NCBI GenBank assembly: GCA_020636375.1
Contig: JACJXZ010000021.1
Coordinates: forward strand, 1 to 64,000
Direction: 5' to 3'
Length of the DNA stretch: 64,000 nucleotides
Origin: Lewinellaceae bacterium
Lineage (GTDB): Bacteria > Bacteroidota > Bacteroidia > Chitinophagales > Saprospiraceae
The notes below the pieces were generated by a model. The model did not search any database and was not told the origin of the DNA. It was given only the letters and a program-made list of their open reading frames with translations. Shown here piece by piece: positions 49,145 through 60,579 of this stretch. The first letter of the stretch is position 1. Each line of letters starts with the position of its first letter. A program made the position numbers and the translations under genes.

Positions 49145-49483
49145 GGTTTATCAGAAGTTTTGGTTAAACAAAGAAGTGCAAAAATATTATTCCTTACAGA
49201 AAATGAAAAATAACTTCCGGTTTTGGTTGGGTGCAGGACGAAAGAAAATTGTTTGTATGCCAAACAGTTAAACGGGAGCGAAGGAAAAAGGTTGACGGGA
49301 GGGTAGGGGAGGGGGGTACTGGTTGTTGCCAGATGTGATTTTTGCATGGAGAGAACGCCGGAAACCGGAGTTGGCAGTTGTTTGCCGGGAGGGTTCCAGG
49401 TTCCCCGACAACGAACAACAAACAACAAACAACAAACCCACCCTGGATAGATAACCGATTATCCCTCTTTCCCACATCCTCCG
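49145..49483. other. Intergenic region with ACAAC-rich repeat
   Basis: No gene is seen. The GACAACGAACAACAAACAAC motif run at about 49408-49438 resembles the repeat at 29100-29160, also between genes. An AT-rich stretch at 49170-49215 may hold the promoter of the TPR gene. Confidence 0.5.
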
Positions 49484-50376
49484 TCACATCACAGGATTAT
49501 TGGTTGCCGGGGTATCCGCCGGGCGCTTCCGCTTCCACCTTTTGGGGTCCAAAGCCAGTATTGGGGGCGCGCCGGATGTCTCCTTCGAGGATGCGGGTAT
49601 GCTTCTCGGTGATGGCGCCGTGCGGGGCAGTTGCCGGGTTGGTATCCACGACTTCGAATTCCATTTCGTAATAACCCCGGCGCATCTTGTGGACATGCCC
49701 GAAGACAACCGGGTAGTTGTATTCCCGGGCGTATTTCTCCGTGCCGAAGAGCGCGGCGGTGTCCTGGTTGAGAAACCGGGTCCAATATACGTTGATGTTG
49801 TTGGAGGGCGACTGGTCGGTGGTAAGCAGGGGGAGCGGTCAGCCGGTGGGTGTTTTCGGCGAAGAAGGCCTTGGTTTCTGCCTTGGGGACCAGCTCCAGG
49901 CCAAATTGGGCACGGGATTGCCGCAGCTTCTGGTCGAGAAAGGCATTGCCGAGCGGCTTGTAGATGCCCACCGCCTGGTGGGATGCCTGCGCGTCGAATA
50001 CCACCGCTGCCAGTTCCCAGTTGCTGTAGTGCCCGGCGGCAATGATGATGCTTTTACCCTGCCGGTAGAACTGCTCTACCAGCTCGGGGTTGCGGATTCG
50101 GCAACGCCGCACCAGCTCTCCTTTGAAATGCTGAAAATGCGGACAAACTCCAGGAACATGTCGCACATGTGCCGGTAAAACCTGCGGGCAATAGCCTCTG
50201 TTTCCTTCAGTACTTTTTTCGGGAAATGCATTGCGCAGGTTGGCGAAGACGACTTTCCGCCGGTACCGCAGCAGATAGTACAACACGAGGAATACGAGGT
50301 CCGACAACAGGTAAGACACCCTCAACGGGACGAGAGATAAGGGTTTGATAAAAAGATAGTAGACAATATAGCCCAT
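49484..50376 (-). CDS. LpxL/HtrB-like lysophospholipid acyltransferase, frame-broken
   Basis: Inner-membrane acyltransferase of the lipid A biosynthesis family. The N-terminus has a membrane anchor (YIVYYLFIKPLSLVPLRVSY, LLSDLVFLVLYYLLRYRRKV) and VVFANLRNAFPEK, a family hallmark. The catalytic H-x4-E motif is in IIIAAGHYSNWELAAVVFD. Then VGIYKPLGNAFLDQKLRQSR and, in other frames, INVYWTRFLNQDTAALFGTE and FGHVHKMRRGYYEMEFEVVD follow; the normal end YWLWTPKRWKRKRP leads to a stop at 49484. Frame changes lie near 50210, 50120, 49840 and 49580. It probably adds a secondary acyl chain to lipid A. Confidence 0.82.
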
Positions 50377-50750
50377 GTGTTTACTTGTTTCTTTAGGTAC
50401 CTGTAATCCCGGTACCGTTTCGTTTCAGAAAAGTTATTGCTTGTTCGCAGTCAGCTTCAGTTCGGGCGTTTCTGCCTTCACGCCAGTCACCTTTCTGTGC
50501 TAGGTTTTAAAAAGAGAAAGATAGCCAAAAAACTGTATTGGTGGTACTACTCTGCCATCATGCCGGGAGGATAGACGAATGGGGCTTTTTTTCTGCCAAC
50601 TGCCAGTCTGCTAGATTTTTGCCCCTCGATTTGCCCGGCAATTTTGCGCGATCTTAAACTGTAGTGCGACCTGCCGGGCCCGTTTTGTTGTCCAACGGCA
50701 ATATTTCCCTGCGTACCGCGCAGCAGATCTTCAAAAATAAATTTGCCAAA
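50377..50750. other. Divergent intergenic region
   Basis: 374 bp with two GGTACC sites (50395, 50410). No protein-like frame or clear consensus promoter is seen. Confidence 0.45.
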
Positions 50751-51958
50751 ATGAAAAGGAACAGCAAATCCAACATCGTCATTTTCACCGTTTGCCTGGT
50801 GCGACGGTAATTCGCCGGCTTTTGCCCAGCAATCCATAACCAATTCTCTGTTGGGAACCACCGACATTCCCGCTTACATCCAGGAGGTGCCAATGCTGCC
50901 CGCTACCCTGGAGGAAGCCGCCTACCGGGCGTATGGCGGCGATTACCTGCAGCCCGACCACCAGTCGATGGACAATTTCTACAAGCCCGCAGAAGACAAA
51001 ATCCGCCTGGTGCAGCAGCGCTATGAAGACTATTGCCGGGAAAAGTATGGCAACGCTGCCCCCGACATGGATACCATGAAACAGGACATAAACCGCAACC
51101 CCATAGTGAAAGGCATGGGCGGCGTGGATGCCGTCCAGGACATGAGCCAGCAGCAAGCTGAAGAAGCCGCTACCCAGGCCGCTAACCAGTACATAGCGGA
51201 CCCCTTCGCCGCCAGCGGCATCAACTCTCCCGGCATGACGGCCCTGTATCAGAAAATGATGAGCGACCCGGCCTATGCCCGTCGCTTCGAAAAAATGAGC
51301 GAGCAGGAACGCATGGCGGAGCTGCAAAAATACATGGCTAATGACCCCGCAGTGGCCAATACGCCGGAGCGGGCACAGCAGGCTAAACAGCAGATGGACC
51401 ATAGGAACAACGTGACGAACGTTATGGAAATCAACCAGAAGGTCACCGAAATGACCCAGGAGATTTACGCTGTAACAAATGTTTTTGGCGAGAGGCTGCA
51501 AGCTATAGACAACCAACCCGGCAACCACGCCGAAATTGATGCTGATTTCAACCGGAAATACAACGCCCTGCCGAGATCATCGCCGGCGAAGCGGCCCGCC
51601 AGAAAGACCCCGAGCTGGAGAAAAAGCTGCGGATAGAGACCGCTGCCCGGCACCGGGAATTCGCTGCCGCCAGCCTCAAACAGTATATCCCCTTGCTCGA
51701 CGAGCCAAAGCGCAATACGTCCGGATCGCCGATTCCTATATGCAATTTATCGCTGCCAACCGGCACCGCGTGAACGGCGACCCGGCAGGCTTGTACGATG
51801 GGACGAACACCGAGCTTGCCATCGCCAATTTTGAATCCTCCCTTCTCGGTTCCGGGCTGGATATCATCCGGCATACCCGGCAACTCACCCGAAACACGGC
51901 AACCTGGGAGCAAAATTACCAGGAGGTGATGCAGGCTTACCTACCTACCAAAGAATAG
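50751..51958 (+). CDS. Secreted alpha-helical hypothetical protein, about 400 aa
   Basis: No family is recognised. ATG 50751 gives MKRNSKSNIVIFTVCLV, and after a base change near 50805 the leader ends FAQQSITN. The long clean frame holds AATLEEAAYRAYGGDYLQPD-like sequence, then KPAEDKIRLVQQRYEDYCRE, GGVDAVQDMSQQQAEEAATQ, MSEQERMAELQKYMANDPA and KVTEMTQEIYAVTNVFGERL. The final part in another frame (IETAARHREFAAASLKQYIP, YVRIADSYMQFIAANRHRVN) ends at 51958. It is largely helical with coiled-coil-like spacing, probably periplasmic. It converges with the protease gene, leaving 6 bp between stops. Confidence 0.6.
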
Positions 51959-51964
51959 CTTCAA

Positions 51965-54481
51965 TCAGCTTTGCAGAACTTTGAAACGTAGCTGCCTCCC
52001 TACTTCCAGAGAGAGGAAATACAGTCCGGAAGGCAGGTACCGTCCAGGCTCAGCTGGATTTCATTCCATCCTGCTTGGCAAGAGACCTCCTGTTCTTTGA
52101 CGAAGTGACCCAGGCGTATTGTAAATCGAAATCAGTACCGTACCGCCGGTTTCGGAAGGAAAGTAGGGAAATCTGCTCTCCGGCAGGGTTCGGGTAGCAC
52201 CATAGCCGCCCTTCCTGGTGCCGGTAAGGGCGGCTTCCCGCTTGCCGGCAGCCAGGGCGGCGTACCGACCAGGAGCTTCAACGGGAGGCTGCAGCCGCTT
52301 TCGGTGAAGAATTCAGGTACCGGAGCAGCGTGCTGTCCAGTTGGAGGGCACCCTGCATACCAGGCAGGGCTTTTTTGCCTTCAGGACCAGGCGGAACAGG
52401 GCTTCTTCCTGGTCCAACTGCTGGGGCGGGCGTCCTCCGAAACCCATACCACCTTTATTTCCCGGTATGCTTCTCCGGTGCAATACGTTTCTTTCCACCG
52501 CAAAGCCAGGCATACCAGCCGGGTGGATGCCCGCCAGTTCGACCAACCGGGTGTCGATACGGAAGCCTATCTGGAAAGCGCTCAATGCCTCGGAGCCGGC
52601 TGGTACCGTATATCCAGTTCGATAGCCTGGTAAGCAGCCAGCGGCAGTTGTTCGTACAAAAACGCTGGATTTCCTTCCGGGCATCCCCGAAACTGGGCTG
52701 GGGCAGGGGCAGAAATGTTGCTTCCATCCAGGTCGCCCAGTTTTATCCCGTCAAAGCCGTTCTTCCCGCTCATCCCGTCGGCGATTTCAAAACCCACCCC
52801 TCTTCCAGGTAGGGAGCGTACTGGCTGTAGCTGATGCCGCCTATGGTCATGTCGAAGGTACCTTTGAATGGAAAGAGGTAGGATAGCGTTCCGGAATGTA
52901 CTCCGGGACAAAGCGCCAGGGCTCCGTTGCCCGGGAAATTTGGTGATGTCTCCGGCGAGCAGGCTCAGCATCAGCCAGCTGTCCTGTAGGGTAATGCTGC
53001 CGTCATTGTCCAGGTCGTACCGCAATCTGCTTGTAGCCGTTCAATGGATAATTGCCCATCAGGTATTGGTGGAGCAGCAAGGCGTCTTTGATGCTCACCC
53101 CTTCCAGCCAGTCTTCTGTGGCGTAACTGTTTTCGAGGACTACCCGGGTGGACGGGGCGATGTAATCGTCCGGATTGTCATCGTAGCCCGGGTCGGGGTT
53201 GCTCCCGACCTTCATCACATAGGCGCTGGTATGGGGGAGTAGGCGATACCCTGGAATTGCCCGCCGGTATTGGTGATGGTGTTGCAGCGGCGGTGCGTAT
53301 CGCCGTGGCTGAGCATGATCAGCACGTCGCCGATGCCGGTTTGAGTTCCCTCATAACACACCTCATCTTTAAGGTTTACGCACAAAGTGGCATCGTACTG
53401 CCGGCTTCTCACAGTGGCATTGTAATATACCATGCGTTCGTACTTTACTGGGGTGAATTCCCGGCGACAGGAACCGGTATAAGACATGATGTTTCGGATG
53501 CTCGCCTCTGTATCCTGAAGCTCATACCATTGTAATCGATGTAATCGCCCTCGTAGTTGCAATTCCTGACGATACAACCCGTACAGCTGCTTCCGCTGAA
53601 GGGGTAGTCCTGGCAGTCCGCCGCCGCCCAGTTGGGGAAGTAGGTGTTGCTGAGCTTGCAAAAAGCTGGCGTGTCTTCAACGAAATCGCCGGAAAGGCCG
53701 TTGCGTTACCAAGCGAATGACAAGGTGCTGTCGGGAGTGCGCAGCACCAGTTCCCGGCGCCAGCTGTTGTCGTTGTAAGCTCCGTAGGGATGGTCCTGGA
53801 AACCACTGTGATAACCGGGAGTCGGGTTGCTGGGGTTGTTGTAGACCCTACTACCTTCGAAGGTATGGACCATACCGAAACTATGCCCTGCCTCATGCGC
53901 AAAAGTGGGGTCGAGATAGCTGCTGCTGGACAGTGACAAGAGGTTGTTCCTGGAGTCGACCGCCGAGGTGGGGGTATTGCTGTTGGGATTGACATTGCCG
54001 GGGAATTGCGAACGAACCCGTGCCGCTCCGGGTATAAACATTGAGGGCAGTACTTATATATGACAACTCCATCAGGTGGCGGTGGGCATTGAATTCCGCC
54101 AACCCGGAGTGGTCGATGTAATTCACTTCTCCGCATTGGACGAAATGGAGGTTGATGGGCGCAAACAAAGAGTCCAGCCTGGTAAAAGTACTCGCTGATC
54201 AGGGATTCGTCGACCTCCCGGTAAGGCAAAACTCCCGTCATCGTCCCGAAACACGGTGAAGTAAACGGGCACGGTATGCTCAGCGCCCCGCCCGTACGCC
54301 GCTCCGGCGGAAAAGGCCCGCAGCCGGGGATGTCGTCCAGGAACTGGCGGTAAATGGATGCGGTGGTATCCGTCAGGCATTCGCCCTCGGGCGCCACCTG
54401 GTTTGTGCGTTTGCCCTTATCCCGGCAATGAAAAATAAAGGTAGCCCAAAAGGACATGGTGAGTATGTTCTTCTGTTTCAT
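51965..54481 (-). CDS. Secreted M43-like metalloprotease with dockerin-type repeat and T9SS tail, frame-broken
   Basis: The start MKQKNILTMSFWATFIF at 54481 is signal-like. An N-terminal region (HTVPVYFTVFRDDDGSF, SLISEYFYQAGLFAPINLHF) resembles pappalysin-type proteases, and the zinc site is FAHEAGHSFGMVHTFEG (HExxHxxGxxH). The protease domain continues (IRNIMSYTGSCRREFTPVKY) with the Met-turn. A dockerin-like DLDNDGSITLQDSWLMLSLL follows DALLLHQYLMGNYPLNGYKQ, as in secreted Saprospiria proteins. The end SGLYFLSLEVGRQLRFKVLQ is a T9SS tail. Frame changes occur about every 150-300 bp, many at GGTAC. Likely a secreted protease for protein degradation. Confidence 0.78.
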
Positions 54482-55055
54482 GAGCTTTGTGTATTTGTTT
54501 GGGCAGGGCAATAGGATGCCCGCCACTCGTAGTTGTTTAAAAAACAGAGTGTTAAAGAATGAATAATAGAATTGAGGTACCCGTCCCGGAATTTGCCCCG
54601 GGAGTGGGGATAGAAAGGGGGTAAAGCCTGAAAGGCAGTCAAGGACCTGCCGGTAACCGACATTTAAGCAAATGAAGGCACCGGGCAAACGGGCTTGAAT
54701 GTTGTGTTGAAAGTTATTGTCCTGAGTTATGCAACACCGGTTGGAACATACTTCGGTACGCTTAGTGTTGTTACAGTGCAGTTCTAGATGGTCTCAAAAT
54801 TAGGTAAGGCAAAGATGAAGGACGGACAATTTGCAGTTTTTACATACCCCTGCAAGGGCAGGACGGCAGGGGAGGCGGTACTTGAAGAAGTACCAGATTG
54901 GGCAGTTCCCAAGATTGGTGCATTGGTGCATTGAGACGGTACCTTGAAGGGTCAGGTTAGGCAGTTCCCAAGGCATGGAGAAGGTGGGTGGCGGCGGCGG
55001 CTTTTCAGCTCTGGTGCTCTGGGCTACAGGGTTGTATCCGGACGGACACCGCCGG
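54482..55055. other. Intergenic region with a repeated 15-mer
   Basis: 574 bp without a gene. GGCAGTTCCCAAG occurs twice (about 54900 and 54960) with a GGTACC between them. A TTGTTGTTACAGTGCAG stretch near 54770 may be part of the promoter for the protease gene on the minus strand. Nothing else is recognised. Confidence 0.45.
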
Positions 55056-56042
55056 TTACAGCGCCAGGATTTCCGCCATCCGGATCAGTTCCTTATCCGG
55101 CTTTTTGGGTTTGACGATGGCTTCTTTCAGCGGGGTGAACTTCACTTTGTTGTTGACCAACCCGACCATGACGTTCTCCCTGCCTTCCAGCAGGTACTTC
55201 TACGGCGTGGAAGCCAAGCCGGCTGGTACCAGCACCCGGTCCATGGCTGTTGGGGAGCCGCCCCGCTGAAGGTGGTAGATGATGGCTACCTTGGTGTCGT
55301 AAAAATCGAATTGCTCTTTGACCATCCTGGCGATATCCTGGGCGCTGCCGGTCTCATTCCCCTCCGCCACGATGATGACGCTGAACAGCTTCTTGCGGCG
55401 CGCGCCTTTTTTCAGGGTGTCGACCAGGGCGTCGATCGGGGTGCTGGATTCCGGGATGATCACGCTTCCGGCGCCGCTGCCAATGCTCGTATTCAGGGCG
55501 ATATAGCCGGAATGCCGGTACATGACCTCGACAAAGAAGAGGCGGTTGTGGGAGTCTGCCGTATCCCTGATCTTGTCGACCGCATCGATGGCGGTGTTGA
55601 CCGCTGTATCAAAGCCGATGGTGAAGTCGGTGCCAAACAGGTCGTTGTCGATGGTGCCCGGGATGCCGATGAACGGGATATCATATTCTTCGGCAAAAAT
55701 ATCGGCGCCGGTGAAGGTGCCGTTGCCGCCGATAGCGACACAGGCGTCGATGTCGAAGGCAAGCAGGGGATTCGTAAGCGGTATTGCGCCCTCTTCCGTA
55801 CGGAACCGCTCGCTGCGGGTAGTTTTCAGGATGGTGCCGCCCCGGTGGATGATGTTGCCTACATCGCCGCGCTCGAGGCGTTCCAGGTCCCCGTCGATCA
55901 TGCCCTCATATCCGCGGAATATCCCGTAAACGTGCAGGTCGTGGAAAGAAGCGTTCCTGACTACTGCCCGCAGGGCGGCGTTCATGCCCGGAGCGTCTCC
56001 TCCGGAAGTGAAGACTGCTATGCGTTTGATTTCCTTGGTCAT
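55056..56042 (-). CDS. pfkA: 6-phosphofructokinase, broken near its C-terminus
   Basis: ATP-dependent phosphorylation of fructose-6-phosphate, the committed step of glycolysis. The clean frame from 56042 holds the ATP site VFTSGGDAPGMNAALRAVVR, the GGNGTFTGAD motif, the catalytic GIPGTIDNDLFGTDFTIGFD, and YHLQRGGSPTAMDRVL. Just after, GGTACC at 55225-55230 breaks the frame; reading GGCC gives LASRLGFHAVEV. A GTACC at about 55192 read as GTAC then restores LLEGRENVMVGLVNNKVKFT to the stop at 55056. Full length is about 328 aa as expected. It lies 42 bp downstream of the sugar kinase gene, probably in one operon. Confidence 0.93.
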
Positions 56043-56084
56043 CAGTAATTTCGGTTTTCCCGGCGGCTGTCTGCCATAATAGTA

Positions 56085-56918
56085 TCAGTTGTGGGTATGG
56101 AAAGACACCAGGTTGTCTATTGGCTTTTGAATGAAGTTGCCCGGCGTCATCGCGCGTTCCTCCAGCACGATCCGGATGACATCCTGAAAATAATAGGCAA
56201 CGGAACCAATGAAATGGATCGGCAATGACAAGTGGTTGTCGTATTTCCTCACGTGGCGGTCGATAAACTCGGCAAAAGAGTTGTACAGCAACCTTTGGAT
56301 GAAAGGATGGTAGATGTTCGCTCATGAATTTTGTAAATGACGCCAGATATACATTCGGGGTTTCTTTTCCATAAATGTGTTTCAGGATTTCTTCCTTCCC
56401 TCCCGGAATGGCTTTGTCCATCTCGCTCCGCAGGCTCCGGGGCAATTCCCGGTAAAAGTAGGCCGTATGAGGCTCTTGCCCAGGTGGGTGCCGCTGCCCT
56501 CGTCGCCCAGCAGGTAACCCAGGTTGGTAACATTATCTGTCACTCTGGCACCGTTGTAAAGGCAGGAATTCGAACCCGTTCCGAGTATGCAGGCAATGCC
56601 GGGCTTCCTGCCGCAGGTGGTGAGCAGCGCCCAGCAGGTCGTGTTCGACTTCGATGTCGGCATTGTAGAAAATCCTCGTCAGGGCATTGCTGACAACCCC
56701 TTTGAGCTTCTCGTCCCAACAGCCGGCACCATAATAGTATACCTTTGACCGCCTTATTGGGGTCACATCGTCGCCAAAACTTCCTGAAGCTCCTGGTAGA
56801 TTTTGTTCTCTGAATGGAATACCGGGTTGAAACCCATGGTGCTGATGGTTCGCGTCCCGGTGCTGTTGACCATCTTCCAGTCCGCTTTGGTTGACCCGCT
56901 GTCGACAATTACAATCAT
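56085..56918 (-). CDS. BadF/BadG-type ATPase, likely N-acetylglucosamine kinase, frame-broken
   Basis: This family (actin/hexokinase fold) phosphorylates N-acetylglucosamine or related sugars. The N-terminus MIVIVDSGSTKADWKMVNST is the phosphate-1 motif. YYYGAGCWDEKLKGVVSNAL follows in another frame, then CILGTGSNSCLYNGARVTDN and LGYLLGDEGSGTHLGKSLIR, the adenosine/phosphate-2 region. Later frames give RSEMDKAIPGGKEEILKHIY and IHFIGSVAYYFQDVIRIVLE to the stop at 56085. There are frame changes near 56765, 56620, 56460 and 56290. The upstream promoter carries a palindromic operator. Placement before pfkA suits feeding amino-sugar carbon into glycolysis. Confidence 0.78.
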
Positions 56919-56944
56919 GATTTAATTGGGTGATGGATTGACAC

Positions 56945-56971
56945 CAAAGGTAGTGTAAAATTTACACTAAC
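56945..56971 (-). promoter_or_regulatory. Promoter with palindromic operator for sugar kinase-pfkA
   Basis: On the minus strand TACCTTTG (plus 56945-56952) matches TAnnTTTG and a TTG lies about 20 nt upstream. Between them TAGTGTAAAATTTACACTA (56951-56969) is a near-perfect palindrome, a plausible repressor site overlapping the -7 box. TTTTACACTA directly before the TTTG part is shared with the gap promoter. Confidence 0.6.
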
Positions 56972-57014
56972 TCAAGAATGGCGGCTAAAATATGCTGATG
57001 AGCGCCCCGGCAGG

Positions 57015-58233
57015 TTAACCTTCCAGCTTTCCTACGGTACCTCCCCGATCCGCCGGATGGTATCCCGCAGCTCTCTCTCCGATGCGGCGTAGGAAATGCG
57101 GAAGCAGTTGTCGGCGCCAAATGCGGAACCTGTCACTACGGCGACGTGGGCGCTGTGCAGGATGTATTCGCAGAAATCATCGGCATTGTTGATCGCCGTA
57201 CTGCCGGACTGCTTCCCGAAATAACTGCTGATATCCGGAAAAATATAAAAGGCGCCCTGTGGTAGGTTAACCTTCATGCCCGGGATTTCGTTCAGCAGGT
57301 ACCGGTTACCATATCCCGGCGCTGGCGGAAAGCTTCCCGCATTTCGTGCGTGGGCGTCATGTCCGACAGCAAGGCATGGGCAGCGGTACTTCTGCCCGAA
57401 GAAGGAAGTGGCGCCGGAGGTGAACTGCCCCTGGACTTTGGCGCAGGCATCGGCAATCCAGGTAGGGGCACCAATATAGCCGAGGCGCCAGCCGGTCATG
57501 GCAAACCCTTTGGAGAAGCCGTTGACGGTAACCGTCCGTTCCTTTACCTCTTCGAAAGCACCGATGCTGGCGTGTTGGTACCGGTGAAATTGATGTACTC
57601 ATAAATTTCGTCGGAGACAATATAAATGCCTTCGTGGGCGGCGATGACCTCCGCGATGGTATTCAGCTCTTCGTACAGGTAGACCGAGCCGGTCGGGTTG
57701 CAGGGAGAAGAGAAGAGCAGCATCCTGGTCCGGGGGTTATGGCTGCTGCAACTTGCCCGGCGGAGGCCTTTGTAGTCGCGATCGATGTCGGCGCTGACCA
57801 GCACGGGGACCCCTCCCGCCAGCTTCACGATTTCCGAGTAGGAGACCCAGTAGGGCGCCAGGATGATCACTTCATCGCCTTCGTCGAGCAGGGAAAGGCA
57901 AATGTTGGCGATGGATTGTTTGGCGCCGTTGGAGACGACGATCTGGTTTAGCCCGAAATCCAGGTGTTGTCCCGCTTGAACTTGGTTTGTATCGCCTGGC
58001 GCAGTTCTACCAGGTAAGGCACCGGGTGTATTTGGTGTAACCTTCGTCTAATGCTTTCTTGGCAGCCTCCTTGATATGGGCAGGGGTGTCGAAATCGGGT
58101 TCTCCCAGGCTGAGGCTGATCACGTCGTTGCCCTGGGCACTATGGTCGCGTACCATCTGGGTATCTTGATGGTAGCAGATTCTTCCATCTGCTGTATCCG
58201 CTGCGAAAGGTGTTGAATGCTAACCGTAGGCAT
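57015..58233 (-). CDS. Class I/II PLP-dependent aminotransferase (aspartate aminotransferase type), frame-broken
   Basis: The start at 58233 (MPTVSIQHLSQRIQQMEESA) leads to DVISLSLGEPDFDTPAHIKE in another frame, the family N-terminal motif. Then IVVSNGAKQSIANICLSLLD, FSSPCNPTGSVYLYEELNTI (substrate region) and IYIVSDEIYEYINFTG (PLP-binding Asp/Tyr) follow. The Schiff-base lysine is in VNGFSKGFAMTGWRLGYIGA. The C-terminal half includes VNLPQGAFYIFPDISSYFGK and NCFRISYAASERELRDTIRR. Frame changes lie at GGTACC 57576 and 57297 and near 57036. The enzyme probably moves amino groups between aspartate or related amino acids and 2-oxoglutarate in the cytoplasm. Confidence 0.86.
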
Positions 58234-58345
58234 GTCCTCTTCTTGTTTGGTGAAAAATCTGTGCCTGCAAAAGTAGGCTTTTTGCCAACCATCTGTATTC
58301 AGTAACCAAATTTTTCTATATTCGACGCCGAAAACTAAGTGATTC

Positions 58346-60550
58346 ATGAGCAAAAGAGAAAAGCCCCGGCAGGCAAAAGCCGGCGGAAGGAGACAGCGGC
58401 GGAGCGCCCCACAAAAGCAATTCCGAAAATGGAAACTGCCAGCCCTGAACAACTGGCACAATACAAAAAGTTTTTAAGTTCTCGGCTTTGGGGATATTGC
58501 TCATCACCGTTGTTTTGTCTCTGTTCAGCGGGATCAATGGCGATGATGAATTCCAGAATGACTACTCTGAAAAACTGGTAGATTACTACCTGTCCTTCGG
58601 CGCCGATACGGCAGCGCTCTATATCGAAAAGGGCAATATGCATTACTACGGGGGCTTTTTCGACCTGGTTACCAGCCTTTACCAAACCGGGCGCTGGGTT
58701 TCGAGAGCGTAGATATGGGCTATCACCACGTCCGCCACGTTTTCAATGCCATCATCGGAGTGCTGGCTATGCTTTTTGTCGGTTTGCTGGTAAAGAGATC
58801 GCCGGCTGGCGCGCCGGCATCCTCGCCCTGTGGTTCATCTTCCTTTCGCCCCGTTTCCTGGGGCATTCGCTGATGAACCCCAAGGACATTCCTTTTGCCG
58901 CCGGTTTTGCCATAGCTACTTACTATATGGTGTTGTTGTTTAAAAATATGCCGAAACCGGGATGGAAGACGGCTCTGGGCGCCGCCCTGGGCATAGCTCT
59001 GGCGCTGGTACCCGCGCCGGCGGGCTGCTGTTGTTTGGCTACCTCGGGCTTTTTGCCGCCGTTGACTTTTTGCTGAAATATACTTGAAGGGCATTGCCCG
59101 GGAAAGCCAGGTTTTGCTGGTACTTATCTTGCTTACGGGCTGGGCATTGCTGCCGCGGGTTACGTGCTGGTATCCTCACCTGGTAAGCGGCGCTGGTAAA
59201 CCTATCAACCACCCCCCTGGCAGCGCTGACGGAATTCTCCAAGCTCGGGGTAAAGATCCGCGTATTGTTTTCCGGAGAAAACCTGCTGTCGGATGATACC
59301 GCCTGGTATTATTCCGTACTTTGGGTCGTCAAAACCGTGCCGCTGTTTACGCTGGTAAGCTTCATCGGCAGCATTTTTGTCCTGCCCACGATCTTAAAGC
59401 GCTATAATACGACAGCCGTGCTACTGGCGTATTTCGCTACCCTTTTTCCGGTAGCTTATATCATTTACAAGGATTCCATCCTGCACGACGGCTGGAGGCA
59501 CCTGATGTTCATCTACCCGAGTATGGTGGTGATCGCAGCTGTTTTCTGGGTGGTGCTGGAGAGCTTTTTCCAGAACAACAAAACAGGGCGCTATGTATTG
59601 TGGGGCGTAATAGGATTGCTGGCTGCGGACGCCGTGCTTTTTATCGTCCGGAACCCCCAGTACCCTTACGTTTATTTCAACCCGATCGGAGGCGGCATAA
59701 AGGGCGCCTATGGCTATTACGAAACGGACTACTGGGGCGTTTCCGTCCGGCAGGCTATAGACTGGATGGAAAAGGAAGGCATCCTCAGCCCGCAGATGCA
59801 GGATACAGTGACCCTGGGCACCACCTTTTCTACAACACCAGCCGCCTCACCCGCAACCGGTTCAACGGCAAGGTGAAGGTGAAATACGTCCGCTTTAATA
59901 CCCGTTACAGCGAGCCCTGGGATTACGGGATCTTCCCTTCCCGCTATATCCGCGGGGCGCACCTGCGATCCGGCAACTGGTACCCAACAGCAAAACCATA
60001 CATGCCGTCAGGGTACGTGGAGTGCCTCTGCTGGCTATCGAGAAGGATGAAAATAAATATGCCTACCGGGGCAACAGGCTATGGCGGCAGGCAACCCGCA
60101 GGAGGTATCGCCCAGCTGCGAGCAGAGGTGCAGGCCCATCCGGACAACGAGGTGGTATGGGCGCGCTGTCCAGCCTGTACATCAACCTGGGGCAGTATCA
60201 ACAGGCCCTGGAAGCGGCTCAGCAAGCCCTGGCGGCAGCGCCGGATGTGGAAAACGCCCTGCTCTACGAGGGGCTGGCTATATCTCAACCTGGGTACCAG
60301 CCGCAACGGGCTCTGGGCTCCTTCGAACGCCTCGTCCGGGTGAATGAAGAATACTACGCCGCTTATTACTATATCGGGCTGGTCTATGAATCCACCCAGA
60401 ACTACCGGTACCGCCTTCGATAACGCCCAAAAGGCCATCGATACCAACCCGGCATTTAAACAGGCTTATGAACTGGCTGCCCGGGTTTTACAGGCATTGG
60501 GCGACAATCAAAATGCCGCCCGTTACCGGGAAGCCGCGCAAAAGCTTTAA
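58346..60550 (+). CDS. Membrane glycosyltransferase (GT39-like) with C-terminal TPRs, frame-broken
   Basis: From ATG 58346, a basic cytoplasmic start is followed by a first helix (LGILLITVVLSLFSGINGDD) with the luminal acidic residues typical of GT39/ArnT-type enzymes. Further segments include HVFNAIIGVLAMLFVGLLV, IFLSPRFLGHSLMNPKDIPF, YYSVLWVVKTVPLFTLVSFI and LMFIYPSMVVIAAVFWVVLE, giving ten or more hydrophobic helices. The soluble tail has VYFNPIGGGIKGAYGYYETD, then TPR units (SLYINLGQYQQALEAAQQAL, FDNAQKAIDTNPAFKQAYEL) to 60550. It probably transfers a sugar from a polyprenyl phosphate to a periplasmic acceptor. Many frame changes occur, several at GGTACC or GGTACCC. Confidence 0.78.
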
Positions 60551-60579
60551 GTTTGTGGTCCAATATCAGAGACAGATCA

